The notes under the pieces were generated by a model, which worked only from the letters and a program-made list of their open reading frames with translations, had not been told where the DNA came from and searched no databases. The translations under genes and the position numbers were made by a program. 64,000 nt of DNA from Scatophagus argus. Taxonomy: Eukaryota; Chordata; Actinopteri; Scatophagidae. Location of the stretch: positions 12,373,501 through 12,437,500 of the forward strand of contig NC_058501.1 of NCBI RefSeq assembly GCF_020382885.2. The letters run 5' to 3'. Within the stretch, counting starts at the first letter, position 1. Each line of letters begins with the position of its first letter. This document shows, piece after piece, positions 12,284 through 25,530 of the stretch.

Positions 12284-15200
12284 TGAAAAAAAGAAAAAGG
12301 ATATGCACAGGTTTTAGTTCCAGGTGTGACATTTGTACTCTGCACCACTGTCACCACTGAGACTTGGTTAGTATAATCAAGTTAATCTGTACAGCAGGAA
12401 CCGGCTAATGAAGTTACCTTCTCCCATCGCCCCAGGCTGGGAAATTATGTCTCTGTCAGGGGCTTTTTAACCTCCGCATGCACGCAAGTTTCCCCCCGCA
12501 GCCTCCAAAAACACACACCTTCACACACCAGCTTAATGAGTGCCTGGGGATGCAGGCAGTCTCAGACACACACACTCACACACACACACTTGTAGTCAGA
12601 TCTGCTTTGAGCTCATGCTCCCCCTGCCTGGAATACTGAACCCTTCCCAGAAACACTGAACATACTGTAGATCCCTGAGAAGCCCTAAGGCTGATAGGAC
12701 AAGGACAAAGAAGGGGAGGAAGCAGGCAGTCGGGTGAAACACACAGAGGGAATGATGGAGCAGTGAAGACAGAGAAATTAAGAGCAGAAAAGCACCTTGA
12801 CGCAGGGATGGGTGTGAAACACATATCTTTTAGAAAGCTCAGTGTTATATCTGGTTTTACTTCATGTTTACTTTATGACAACAATCAAAGACCCAGCTCA
12901 ACATGGGGGACTGACTGGGGAACAGACTGACTGTTTTACAAAATACAGTATGATGTATAAGACATTTTATGAAAGAGCTTGGGCTGATTTTTTTTTTTCT
13001 TTTCTTTGGGGGGGGGGTCACAATGCATCGCAATAACTTAACTTGGCTGAAGAACCAGAGCAGCCGACAACAGCTGTGAGAAAGCAGATGCTTTCCATGT
13101 TAGTCTTCCAGTAATTCAGACTCAACGCTTTCTGCAGCTGCTTCACAATAAAAGCCCTCAAGAAAAACAAACAGATGGCAACTGATTACTGTGAAGCAAC
13201 TGAGCTACACTCACTAAAATTAGCTTAACTATCTACCTTTGGACAGTTTTTAGTACTGGCTGCTTTACCTTTATGCTTAGCCAAGGAAAACTTTTCAAAC
13301 TTATGAAATATCTAGAGCAGGGCTTCTACTCTGTCAGGCTGGCATTTATCCTGATATGTGGCATATACACTCTCGGCTCTTAAATTAATCAGGAACCCTG
13401 CTGTGCTGGACTGTTTGACCTCTGACCTTCTGAAGCTATGGGAGCAAAATACATCAATTAAAATTAAAAACTCTTTAGTAATGTCTCCACAGCTGTTTTG
13501 GACCTTTACAGTTTGTAACTGGTGTAAAGCTTTAGTGAATGTTTAATTAACCATTATTAAGCCATTAGTTACATCTTATAAACCTTTTTATACAGTAGTT
13601 GAGTAAAAGCACACAATATGATCACCACTTTAACAGCATAAAACTCCTTTGAGCTTCACCTTTTACCCACACTTCGCATTATTAATTTCACCCAGAACAT
13701 ATCTACCACAGATGCAGACACAAACATTTATTGGAAAGAAAAATCTTTCTTCGCAGTCTCTGTAGAAAAAATAATCAGACAGACCGATATTAAATCCTTC
13801 AGCAGGAGTTTTGGCGCCACAGGGACTCACTGGACTGGGATAAATCCTCAGTTCCATGGCCTGAGCACTGAATGAGCCCATTCCCCCAGGAGCACATGTG
13901 CCTAACCAAGCCAACAGACAACCAGTGAAGCGAGGAACCTTCCTCTGAGAGGTAAAACCTAGTTAATTCATCTGCCATAATGACAGTCTGAGCCACCATT
14001 GCATCTCCCCAAACCACTACTGAATCTCAATCAAAGTTTGTCTTCTGCTCACAGAATCAGACACTCGCTCCTTACCCTGGCTCAGAGAAATGAATAATGA
14101 AGTCAGGTTTTCTGGGAGGTGTTTTTTTCCTTCGCTTTTCCAGTCAGGAGTGAATAAAGCCAAGTTAGCCAGACAAACACATTCCTGTCTGCCTCTTGTT
14201 CTGGCAGCACTACCTCAGACGTGACTGAGTTAGCCCTCCATGCTGTGCAGTCCCTCTGATGGGATTAGCTTTTAAAGACTGTGGAAAACAATTCCCTGCT
14301 CCCTCCCGACAAGGTCAAAACAAAGCATTGCTCTGCCAACTATGCACCGGCATACACAAGAGCTGATACCCGGAATAAATGCACAGGTTCATTGTAAATA
14401 AGAGTAATGCAACGAATTAGGTGGGCCATTAGATATAACCTTTCCTTGTTTGGATAAACCCTCTCCCTACATTGTTATTATTCACACTGGCCTGGTTCCA
14501 TATCTTTTCTAAAGGGCAACAAATGGCTTCACTTGTGATGCAGAGGCTACAAGCATCAGGTTACCTCTGCATACAGACCACAACAAAGGGCAGGTCAAAC
14601 AAGAAAGTATCTATCTTATCATTCTCTGTTTCACATGTCAAACACAGGCGATCAGTTTCAGCGACCATGTTTCCTGAAGTAGAGGAGGGGAAGGACTCGA
14701 GGGTATCAGGCTTTTAGTTCTGCCTTACAGCTCGCACACTCAGTTAATGAGAACATTAATTACATTCCATAAAAATATCTCAAAAACAGCAAGAGTGTAT
14801 GTGTGTGTGCATGCAAGTGTGTGTCTGTCTGTGTGTGCAATCACAAGAGAGATGAAAAATCATGCATGTTTGGTTTCAAAGGTGCTGGTGTAAGGCAAAT
14901 ACGTCTGAACACTGCTAAAATGCCTCAGGGAGGTGTACAGCAAAATATTACCATTTTCTAATTAGGGTGAGACAAATTATAAAAAGTTTGAATGCGTGAG
15001 GAAGAAAGATAAAGTAGGAAGGTGGAGCGCACACTGTGGGTAAACAAAGCTATCTGGAGTAAAGCCTATTAGCGCTGAGCGAGGGATCTCAGCATCAACA
15101 GGGTTCCATTGTCAGTTGTATTATTGTCACATGATACCACTGCTAAGCAGAATAATACCCATATTAACCACCACTCTCCTAATGCCTTTTCTCCTGTCCC

Positions 15201-15639
15201 CTGTGATCAGCCTACTCCCAGCCATAATCCCAGCCTAAGCTGATTCTTAATTACCCTGGCTGTCCAGACAGACAAAGGCCAGGGCCGTCCTGCTCCGAGG
15301 TCCCTGACACACTGTGTACTCTTGAAACACAGAATGACTCCAAAGCCTGTTTCTACTGCAAAGACCGCCTTCTTGATCTTTGCAGTGCAATGTATTTATC
15401 ATCAAAAGAAAATGTCCTAAGCACAGTATGCTAATTTTTTCATTAGCATTTTCGTGCCATGAAGGAATAAAGCAAACAAAAGCTCCACATGGCAGAGATT
15501 TATGGAAGTTCAAAATGGCTAACAAAGTTCAGCAAATATTTACGTATAGTCAGGTGGGAACAATCACCAACCTGCCCCTTCCACAAATACAAACCACACA
15601 CCTGGGCACTTGCCAGTATGCATACAAACACACACTCAA

Positions 15640-15690
15640 CCACCCACACATAAACACACACACACATACACACACACGCACACACGTACA
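15640..15690. repeat. Imperfect (CA)n microsatellite
   Basis: CA-rich stretch with TA, CG and GT interruptions. It produces His-Thr and Cys-Val frames that are not genes. Confidence 0.85.
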
Positions 15691-18536
15691 TACAGAAGTG
15701 CCAAGCAATTATTATAATCTTCTGTTTGTGGTTTTGAATTAAGCTCTTTGTTAACGACACCCCGTGGGCACCCTTGACATTCTTGCATATTTCTGGTTTT
15801 GTGTTAATGTGAGACACAAAAATGGTACACTGCCTTTGGCTGCAGAAGGTCCACACTATTTGAAAATGGCATGAAAGCTTTCTGTCTATGTTACTGTTTC
15901 CAGCCCTTCCCAAAAAGTTTGCCATTCATATCACATGCCAACAACAAGACAAAAGGGCTAAAATCTCCTTTACTGGGCATGTGCAGGCCCCTTGAGCCAG
16001 CAGCTTTACAGTAGATCACATCACAATGGAGGTGTCAGCGTTTTTCAAAGGCTCCTCTTTTCCCTGTTCACATGACAATGTGAGACCAACGTTGTGGAAA
16101 TCATTCATGAGAAACATTTTCAAAAAGGTCAATTTTCAGTGACAGCTTACCATAGATGGCAGGTCAAGAACAAATGCATTTTCAAACATATCCACACTAG
16201 TGTTGAAGTGGTCTTTGCCTGACTGCAGAAGGAAACTTGAAAGGCTCCTTAAACAAGGTCATGATGGTGCCTACTTCAATGCACCCACAAGCTCCTCATC
16301 TCTTGGGGCAATCACCTCCCTCATCCCCAGGTAGGCCCCTTGGTAGGCAGGCCAAGTCAAGCAGCCAACTTAAACTATTTTCTGATGCCCCAAACACACA
16401 GTATATTTAATAACTAGATTAATATACCCTGTTTGAATGGCAGACGATCACCTCTCTGTGTGTGCATAAACAGGACAAAACATCAAAGCACATATGCAGG
16501 CATCACAAGGAACCGTGTGTTGTACCCGTCTCTGAGCAACACAATAACAGCACAGTGATCTGAAGATAAAGGACACGAATTTTCTTGGTCGGGAGCCATC
16601 TCTTTTCATTAGTGTCCATGCAGAACTAACTCTGCATTCTCCACATACACTCCGCAACCAGCAGAAATTCTCTTTTCCCTCCTACAATTATACCACCTTG
16701 TCAAAAAACGGAATAACAGACAGTTTCCAATGAATCAGCTGTTAAAGAGTGACTAAAGTCAAGCACACTGAATACTGTGACATGAGGGAAATGGTAAAGA
16801 GGGGCAAACACTGAACTGCTTGCCCCTGAAATGTCTCTCAATGATACAAAGTGCAACACCCAGGGGAGAAAGGGATGGGTTTTTTTCCATGAAAAAAGGT
16901 ATGCACAATCCCCTGAGCAACTGCTGAAACAGTGGCACGTCAAAATGAGGAGGATTGCAATGGGAGGTCATGTTGGATCGAAAGGAGAGTTTCAAGAGGA
17001 AGAAGACAATAAGCTGACTGTGACAGGCTGTGTTTGAGAAATCAATAGGCTCTGCTTTTGTTCTGTCTCTCACTTCAACACCTGAATCAGAACAAAGCGT
17101 CCAAGTCTGGACGAGTTCTCGAACCCTGTTTACTCACATCACTTGACAAAAGCTTTTCAACCCAACTGGCAGACGGAAGCAAGTGTGCTGCTAGCATATC
17201 ATAGCTCGCTCCCATACTCGGCATATACACTGCTTGCATTTATATTTAAATAACACACTGATTCAATGACCCTGCACTACTGAGCACAATAGAGATTACA
17301 TGCATTCCTCAATAATCAAAAAAATATAAAAACTTATTAATACTGGCATACTACACTAGATTTTTCCTTGCATGACACTGTGGTGAAACTGCATGCAACA
17401 TTCACGTCACTACAATTCCAGTTTGGGTGAGTCTGACGTTTTCACTTCAACTAAAGATTTTTTTTCCCATGGAATTCCAGATGAAGTCAAGAAAAAGAAT
17501 CAAGAGCTTCATACATGTTATATGTGCTCAACAGGTTTGGAATCAGTCCCTTCAATGATTCCCTGCCAGCTGGCACCTGCACAACCACAGCTGCCATGAC
17601 CTACCCATAACCCACCAGCAACAGCAGCTGTCACAGCTGAGTGTCATCGCCGTGCCATGCGACTGTGGTGCACAGAAAGAGCGACAAAATGCCTTCAATT
17701 CAACTGCAAACAGGGAGGAGTAATGCAGTATAGATGATATATAACTGAGAAGATATGGCATTAAATTCGAAGAGGTCAGTTTTAGTTAGATTTCATGCTG
17801 CAAACACCTCAAATACAATGCTCTTTTAAATCAGCACACTAGACATTATCCCCGCTCTGTTAGACTTTAATGCTCTTCAATTTCCTCTGTCCTAATAAAG
17901 TTTATGTGAAAGTGTGTCAGTCTAATAGGTGTGAGATACATCCTGGTGATAAGCTTTCAGGTTCATGGTTGGGTCTCTGAAAGGATATTTCTTTGCCTAA
18001 AAAGACTGGTCAAACCAGAAATACCACTTCCCCTTAGAGAGCAGGCATCAGGGCACAAAGACAACTAAAGCCTACATCCATTACACCATCAGGGAGAAAA
18101 ATGTCCTGCAGAGAGTGTTTTGACTTTTAGAGAAGTGTCAGCAGTTCAGATTTCACAGGGGGTCTCATATAACAAGGAATACAGGCACTTCCACAACATG
18201 TCGGATCTCGACGCTGCAATCCTGGCCTAATCCTGAACCCTGACTCCAGTGACCTCAGCATTTGTTACACACTGCAACAGAGCCTGAAGAATCTGGCTGT
18301 AACTTTGTTGACACGGGAGAAAGGTAGAGAACTGAAACACGGCCAGTGGGCTAAATATAAACTGCTCAGGAGGCTTTCTTTTCTCTGGGTGGGGATAAGG
18401 AGCAGCACTCGCAGCATCAGTCTTGCAGACCCACTTTTTGCAGTCTGGAGCTCACTACCTCGGGGGAAGAAAACACAGGGACCGAAACGGCTGCAACTCA
18501 CAGCCCTGCTTACATCTTCGTTGGATAAATACACAT

Positions 18537-18567
18537 CTGTGTGTTTGTGTGTGTGTGTGTGTGTGTG
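18537..18567. repeat. (TG)n microsatellite
   Basis: About 14 TG units with one interruption. Confidence 0.9.
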
Positions 18568-20867
18568 CTCGGGCTACGCAGTCTCACTCTCTTTCATATC
18601 CAGGCTATAAACACTGGCCCATCTGTTGTGAATGATAAATTTCGGTGTCCATTATTCAAGTAAAACATATGCTTTTAAGTGATAATGAGCATAATAGTCC
18701 TGTCATTTTAGACCAGTACATCGACAGGATATTCTAGAGCTTATTTGTAATATATATGGCCTTATTATGGAAATGAGGCACTCCCCTTTGATGTTTGAGA
18801 GGATTTCTACTTTTTTCCTGTCCTTTGGTCCACACAATGCTGCTAACATTCCTCTGCTGCAGACCCAGCTCCTTGTATGCACTTACATCATGCAAGTCCT
18901 TGCTGGCTGGCTAATTCTCACTCTGACTTCAAACTTGCAGGTCACAAGTGGGATGCCACTTTGATCAAATTTAAGTAAAATGGACTTGCCGGAGTTTGAA
19001 AGATCAATACCACATTAATAACACCTGGCTGTGGGAGCAGAAAAGTCTGCACTCTCGCTGTCGCTGCGAACCAGAAAGGGAAAGGCAGGCCACTGACTGT
19101 GAATCTCTTAGTTTTGGCATCTCTTCGGGGTGCTGGAAGGTCTAGCGGTAACCCTGAAGAGCTCATGGTGGCAGCAGCTCCAGCCCCTGCTAGCATCAGT
19201 ATCGGGGCTGAGTCAGTCAGCACTGTGGGATCTTCCTGCATGGCAAGACTTTGGTGCCTGATTTTGAGGTCTTACAGGCAAAGATGCTAGTGAACAAGGA
19301 TGCTGGGGAGCACATGCAAACACACAACAATGTGAAGGCAACACCCACACATATATTCATATACTGTATTTTCATCAATATGCTAAAATATTCATGATAT
19401 GACTCAGAGTTTCAAATTAATCATAATAACAATTCCCTCTGAGTAGGTCTTTTTAGGGCACTTTGCTGGTCTGCAGAATTGGCCGACGAGACTGGATATG
19501 AGGGGGTGCAGGCACAGGCAGGTGGGCCTGGCTAAATGGCAGAGGAAGCACACAACAGAAACAATCCTGCTTCTGGGCGTTGCCCTCTTCTCAAAGGCAA
19601 CGACCTGCTTTTTCTCTGCCTCAGAAACATGACTCCCAACCTGCACTTGACCCTTCTGAAGAGCAAACAGTCCTCCACCCGAGTACGGCAAAAATCTCAA
19701 AGCTTTGAACAAAGAAAAATATTTAAAAAAAAAAAAAAGCTGAGTCTGGTTTAGAAACAGAACAATAACATGTGACAATCATACTTAGACCAACAAAATG
19801 CTTGGCAGGATTAATTAAGCACAGCAGTCACAAGATGAGCATGAGCTGCACAGCACAGCACAAGCTAAGGTGAGCTACATCACAAGGAGGTGAACAATGA
19901 GACTCAAGACAGAGAAGACCCTGATTGGACAAGTGCTTCCAGAGATGACCAGTACCAATCACGGTACTTGGCATTAAGTGGAATTCTTTGAACACGTACA
20001 ATAGATGGTTATGTTTCATCTTCCACTACTGTGAGATAAGTAAGGCAATCGGGGGCTCCACATTACAACAGATCAGAGACGGAAACTGGAAGAGCGGACT
20101 CCTCTCGGATTTGCCCTGTTTAATCACTCACACAAGTGCTGATGGCAGAATGGCCGGCACACATGAGCCCAACAAAAGCCCCGCTATGCCCGCAGCTGAA
20201 AACAAAACACCCCGACGAACAATCTGAGTAAATCCCTCTTTCATTCTCAGCTTCTCTCTCTCTGAAAATTCCCTTTATCTTCCCCACCAATCCCCTTCCC
20301 TCCTTGTTGAAAAGTTTTCCATCTGCTCTCTGATTTACTGCCCATGATCCCACGAAGATGGAAATCAACCAGTCTTTTCAGGAATTTGATTTAGGCCCAG
20401 TCCCTACCGCGCCTCACCCTCTGTCCACAGATGGTGGCCTGGCTCATGCAGGGAACACTTCCACTTTGTGGATTTGCTGCAACTCTGTGGTGCAAGGCAA
20501 CATTTTCCACACTATGGTTTTATATGATGGTTACACGGTTTCCTTTAAGAATTCGCAGTGCGTCTCAAGACTCAGCGAGATGCCTATTAGAATGAACACA
20601 TCCAATCAACTTTCAAGTTAGCAATATGTAACAACTATGAATAATGTAACAATAATGACTCTTTAGGAACATTTAAAGTTGTATAGCAGTCACATTTAAA
20701 TAGTGTTAAGATAATTGTTTTAAAGAAATACATTTCATGTTAAGAACTTTGGCCATCTACTATGATAAATTATTCCTTTTTAAAGCAGGACCTTCTCTCC
20801 TGTTTAAAGTCTGTGCTGTCTGTCTGCTGGCATGTCTGTTAACAACTGCATTTCAGAGCAGGTTTTG

Positions 20868-21035
20868 TCTGTAGAATATCAGAAAATAGTGAAGACTGCT
20901 CTTCAAAAGTCTTGTTTCATTTGACCAGTAGACGAAAATATAAAGCATGACAAAAAATGATTAAATATTCAGAGTTAAGACTGTGGAAATTGCAAATGTT
21001 TGGCATCTTTGCTTAAAAAATTACTAAGAATTTTT
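20868..21035 (+). repeat. Old copy of fish GGCTGCAACTAACGATTA-type repeat
   Basis: The order of short phrases matches the middle and end of the family: ATCAGAAAATAGTGAAGA, CAAAAGTCTTGTTTCATTTG, ATATTCAGAGTTAAGAC, then GCTTAAAAAATTACTAAG. The 5' terminus is not preserved. Assigned by recalled similarity and by comparison with the copies near 9.7 and 27.5 kb. Confidence 0.5.
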
Positions 21036-22185
21036 TTATAATGGAAATATCGTTCCAGCTCTAATCCCTTCATGCCTTTATGTGCTGGTTTTCCTATGGT
21101 GTGTTTCCCAGCCCTGCTAGCCCTGCTAGCCCTGCTGCTGATGTTTATGCAGTGTAAACCCAAAGTATATTCATTCCATGCCATGCTTTATCTAGACATT
21201 CTAGACTTGACAGGCCTTTTCATCTCAATCCAAGTGTTATCTTATTCATTGGAATAAAGAAAAAGGATATTCTGCCTTAACTTAGATCAAAATGGGAAAT
21301 GACTCATGAGACACAGGATAATTACACCACTCAGTTGACAACATTTGCTGCTAATAGAGGAGACAGATGGTAAGTGAACAACCATTCAATTCCCATAAGA
21401 GACAACAGAGGAATGAAAGTGTCATTCTGGGCTTTAAACCGTGAAAAAAAACCAAAACAAAATATATAGACGTACACACGGGAACTGATCTTTTATGTTT
21501 TTAAACTCTTTGTGTCCAAGAAAATGTGATGTGAATGTGATATTTTTATTCCTCACACCAACCTCACTACAGTCAGTCCACTGCAGCAGAGAGCCACCAT
21601 ATTTCATAGCCTTCATAGTCATAATTTCACATGCCCTGAACTGACAGCTTGGACCGAACGCAGCATAAGCAAGAGAGAGTTATGGAAAATATGGATTAGA
21701 TTGGCTGAGAAACGCAAGAAAACCCCAAAGGAGTGCAGAAACATAACTGTTACTAAACATTCTAGATTAAGGTGTGGTCTTCACAGCAATATGGGCAAAG
21801 TGTTAATCAACGCTGCACCTATGGTGCTCAGTTTCTTCTCTTATGGGATGTAGGCAGGGACTAAGACCAAGGGGTTAAGTCACATAGAGGAGAAGCCACT
21901 AAAACTAGCTGCGTTAACCACTAGCAGTTAAAGGCAAAAGGTGAGTGAAAGCACGCAGATGGAGAGGCTTGCAACACTGACAAGCTAAAAAGCCAACACC
22001 ATGTAGATATTTGTTGTCAGACATTCTCACAGCTGTAGTGAAGCGTCACTGTTCCATTCAGCTCTTTTAATTACCTGTGTGTGATTTAATCCTTCATATG
22101 TGTCAGCCCACCCCTCTTAATGATTTGCTCCATTCAGCTCTCGACGATACGCAATCTGCTTGCGTGGTTTTGTTGTGGGGTTTTG

Positions 22186-22206
22186 TCGTTGTTGTTGTTG
22201 TTGTTT
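22186..22206. repeat. (GTT)n microsatellite
   Basis: About six GTT units in a T-rich context. Confidence 0.85.
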
Positions 22207-22464
22207 TCTTTTGCTTATTTTACAAGCTGTTTTGCACAGAAGTGTTTTTACATGACTCAATTTTTCTCATTTCTCAAGAAACAGAAGCACTCGTACATGA
22301 GAAATGCAAATAATAGCCATGTTTGTATTAAAAATAACAAGTCAAATCCTTTTTACGACATGGATGTGACAAACACTGTGCTGCATTGTTATACAGTGTT
22401 GAAAGAGCCTTGCAGTGTAAATGTTATTAATATTACTGCCTTATTACCCTGGTTTTATGATCTA

Positions 22465-22466
<2 letters not shown>

Positions 22467-22515
<49 letters not shown>

Positions 22516-22535
22516 TATGTGTGTGTGTGTGTGTG
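22467..22535. repeat. (TG)n microsatellite
   Basis: About 33 TG units with a single TCTA interruption; one of the longest dinucleotide tracts in the window. The associated Cys-Val open frame is an artefact. Confidence 0.95.
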
Positions 22536-23851
22536 AGACAAAGAGATTCGTACGGGCCCAAGCCTTTTTAGCCTTCAGACAAAAAATAGCCAAAGTAGAG
22601 CAATGTAATTACATTGCATGAATGGCTAATAGAATACAGGGAATAAAAGCAGATTTTGAAAACATTACTGTGATGAAAATGAAAAGGTCTGTGTCAGATT
22701 GCTGTAAAAGACATTTATTTTTACCACGCTGTGTCTCTCTCTCTTTCCATCTCTCTGATATGTGGCTGATTTTCAAATTTGTAAAGATTTATTTATCCCA
22801 CTGGAACACTGCTGCGAAAATGAAATAAGGAAAAGTACTTCCAGGGAACAATTTAAGATAAATTGCATAATTATGGTCCTTTCATCTGGGAAAAAAAACC
22901 CATTGTCACCACGTTACAATCCAGTTTGTTGGCACACAAAAGGCAAAACACACAAAAGAGGACTTTTAAGAAGTAAAATTCTTTTCTACCAAACACTTCA
23001 TTTCTGCTTATCTTAGAATCTGAAAATTATAGCTGATTTGGTGTGCATAAATGTGTCCACCATCGACAGCTCATCACACCGGGAGAAAATCCAGCAGCTC
23101 TGACAATAAACCTAAACGCCTCTCCCAACACGTATTGTGAGAATTTAGTTTCAAAAACCTTGAGCATTACAATGCCTCAAACCACGTTAAGATGTAAACT
23201 TTTAAGGAGTCACTCTTAAAACTGTGCAACCACATTCTAGTAAGGAGCAGCTCCAGGTTTTGGTCTCTGGATGTCATTGCAGACTGGTTCAGGCAGTTGG
23301 GACTTGGCAGATTAATGCTCTCAAATATTGATTAAATAAAAAGGTCGTAGGAGTGTCGCCCGTTCCGTTTCCGTTGGAAAATTGTCGCTCTAAATGATAT
23401 CTGTAAATGAACTGATATCTATCTTGGGCTCACCTTTAGGGCTACCTGGCGTCTTTAAATATGCTTGAGCTGTGACAAAAAAGCAGCGTAGCGTTGGGGA
23501 TTGTGCTGTTTAGGGAAAAGGAAGCTTGCTTCATAACACTCCAGACACAGTCCCCTCAAATAACCAACATGTTTACCAGGAGTCTGGCACGAAGAAAACT
23601 TTATACACCAGTTTTTGCTATCTTAGTTATTAAAAGGTCTATTTTTATTTTCTGGGAGGGGGATACCACTGTCCCATTCGTAAATTATGGGAAGCTGTAA
23701 AACGCAGTTTAAGCGCAGCAACGTGTTAGGTGAAGGTGGCATAAAGTTGACACCTTCGCCAGACTCGCTCTGCTTTTGCTCCCACTGGAGTTTTATCCAC
23801 ATGTCACAACTTCGCAGCTGCGTTTAGGAAATCGAGATGAATGTCTGCCTT

Positions 23852-23922
23852 ACCTGTTGGCCCCTCAATGCCATCGGCGTAGATCTGAACAGTCAAAATC
23901 AACAGAAAGGCGCAGGTGTTCA
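23852..23922 (-). CDS. ptpru: Signal-peptide first exon of a membrane/secreted protein, probably receptor tyrosine phosphatase U
   Basis: Read on the minus strand, this exon starts with an ATG having A at -3 and encodes 23 residues. The peptide begins [17 protein letters not shown], a short N-region followed by a hydrophobic core, so it is a signal peptide. The exon ends in a consensus donor (CAG/GTAAGG) in phase 1. In type IIB receptor phosphatases (PTPRK/M/T/U) the signal exon is likewise split from the MAM domain by a long intron. The order of residues (hydrophobic core, V/F-Q, acidic-Pro-x-Gly end) resembles human PTPRU exon 1, and human PTPRU lies on the same chromosome arm (1p35) as GMEB1; a GMEB-family gene is the next neighbour here. 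The exon itself is well supported. The gene name is inference, because a 23-residue signal peptide carries little family information and no later exon is in the window. Alternatives are another MAM, Ig or other secreted protein. Confidence 0.55.
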
Positions 23923-24110
23923 TCGTGTAGCTGTTTTAGTCCACTTTCAATGTGCAGGAGAAAACATTTCACTCCGTGAAGTCCGGGCGCGCAAGTAGTA
24001 GAGCCGAGCCCATCCACTCCCCCAATTCACACTGAGTGGAGTTTTCAGAGGTACTGAGGGAGACGGGGCAGAGCTAGTTCTGCAAACTGACGTCAGGGTA
24101 AACAGTTCAG
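23923..24110 (-). promoter_or_regulatory. 5' UTR and promoter region of the signal-peptide gene
   Basis: The sequence upstream of the minus-strand ATG is more GC/CpG-rich than its surroundings, with segments such as GTCCGGGCGCGC and GACGTCA (a CRE-like core near 24,089). No clear TATA box is seen. Placement is inferred from the position of the first coding exon. Confidence 0.4.
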
Positions 24111-24714
24111 AGAAGAGATTTCTTCCTCAAGCCCACTTTCCTTCCCAGCCTCCACTTCTCCGCAGATACACAGTGTGCGCTGGGCGCCTCCAAGTGGGCG
24201 ACACCAGCAACGACACCGTGGTATTCAAACATCTGCCAACCAAAACCCCACACTGTGTGTTTACCGTCTGTACTTGCAACTTTGTGGAGACCAAAAGGTG
24301 TTTTAGACAATGAGGTCTCATAGGGTAAGGTTTGATGGTTACGGTCCAGACGAGGCTTTTAGAGAGTATAGAAGTATGTATGTGCACTTGTTATCACACA
24401 TAGTGACAAGAAATCTGTTCACACAGACACATTATGTGGGCTCCCCAACTCGGCTATGGAACAAAATCCTCATCCGCACAATGCCTTTCAGGATTATGTA
24501 TGACTTGGGAGTTAGACGCGTAGTGATTATGGACCAAGTGTCTGTGTATATTCCACAGACACAACAGCGATTATCGGTCTGACAACAACAGATTGAGAAA
24601 ATGCTCGTTATTTAAAACAGCTATGCCTATAGATTTGTGTTTTTAAGATAACACTTGTAGTTTCTTATTTCTGTATTAAACAGCTTTACATTAAAGTTGA
24701 CAGAGCGTGATGAA
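24111..24714. other. Intergenic DNA; nothing recognised
   Basis: Open frames of 67 to 90 codons occur on both strands, but they show no domain, no repeat motif and no splice support. I see no gene here. Confidence 0.5.
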
Positions 24715-25165
24715 CACCTGCTCTAAGATCCCAGCTCAGTCTCTTCACTCTGTGTAACTGACACCACCTCCATCTTGGCTGACCCATCCCACCGCTTACA
24801 CCAGGAGGTCCACCTTCTGCTCTCTGGGCGGAGGTATAGGGTCCCTAGGCTGAGGAGCTTCAGAGCTCAGGGCTCCTTTAAGGCAGTTAATCACGAGCTA
24901 CAGTCCACCTTTATATTATTACTCTTCGTATAGTCTATTATTTGCACTTTTTTATTCATTGAACCTGCTGTTTATAGTACCTTTATCTTTTTGTACAGTA
25001 TGTTTTTTGTTACTAGTATACAGTGTGGGCAGCACAGTGGCACAGTGTTTCTCATGTATTGTAGTGTAGCACCCGGTCCCCAGAGGAACATTGTCTCATT
25101 TCATTGTTCACAGTACTATTGTAAACAGCTGAAATGACTATAATAAAACAACTTGACTTGACTTA
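24715..25165 (+). mobile_element. LINE 3' end: C-terminal reverse-transcriptase ORF fragment plus 3' UTR
   Basis: One plus-strand frame between about 24,750 and 24,930 reads SHRLHQEVHLLLSGRRYRVP, then R-rich sequence, then a stop. This is the pattern ending the ORF2 of several fish non-LTR retrotransposons (...LLPSGRRYR...). It is followed by a T-rich 3' UTR and a TTGACTTGACTT terminal repeat near 25,150. The copy is truncated at the 5' end, as usual for LINEs. The clade (Rex1-like or other) cannot be set by eye. Confidence 0.6.
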
Positions 25166-25530
25166 ACTTGACAGTGGTGCGGTGGTTAGTTGCCTCACAG
25201 TAAGAGGATTCTGGGTTTGAGTCTGGGTCTGGGCCCTTTTGTGTGGAGTTTGCATGTTCTCCCTGTGCCTGCTGAATACTCCAGCTTGCTCCTACAGCCC
25301 CCGAAAACATGCACATTAATTTAACTGGCTACTCTACGTTGCCCCTAGCTGTGAGTGTGTGTGGTTGTCTCTCTCTGTTTGTCAAAAGCTCTACCAGTCA
25401 CCAGTCACCTGCAACTGACTGGTGACTGGTGGACTTGTGGCCCAGGGTGTACCCTGTCTCTTGCCCATTGTCAGGTGAGATAGGCTCCAGCTCCCCACGA
25501 TGCTGCATGGATGGATGGATGGATGTGATG
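25165..25530 (+). mobile_element. Interspersed repeat of the 'GTGGAGTTTGCATGTTCTCC' type with (GGAT)n tail
   Basis: It contains the landmark phrases of a very common fish retroposon: GGTGGTTAGTTGCCTCACAG, TTGAGTCTGGGTCTGGGCC, GTGTGGAGTTTGCATGTTCT, CAGGGTGTACCCTGTCTC and GATAGGCTCCAGC. It ends in GGATGGATGGATGGATG. The first phrases resemble a tRNA-like pol III region (a B-box-like GGGTTTGAGTC), so it may be SINE-derived or a LINE tail. It starts directly at the end of the preceding LINE. Confidence 0.65.

Larger units (their letters stand above)
1..23851 (-). other. Probable first intron of the minus-strand gene starting at 23.9 kb (putative ptpru); no exon seen
   Basis: This stretch lies downstream, on the minus strand, of a signal-peptide exon with a consensus donor. 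No open frame in it resembles a protein domain or is flanked by a convincing acceptor/donor pair. It is AT-rich unique DNA with microsatellites, homopolymers and old repeats, listed separately. The next exon must lie beyond the left edge, so the intron is at least about 23.9 kb. Long first introns are usual for type IIB receptor phosphatases and for many adhesion receptors. That it is one intron is inference; a nested short or non-coding gene cannot be excluded. Confidence 0.55.

Noticed and set aside
23852..23922. Collagen-type start (the exon ends GIEGPTG, a G-x-y-like pattern)
   Set aside because: Two G-x-y triplets are too few to support collagen; the phase-1 signal exon and synteny fit a receptor phosphatase better, though this is not proven.
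24310..24582. 90-codon plus-strand frame near the signal-peptide exon
   Set aside because: No domain, no splice support and no Kozak context; looks like chance.
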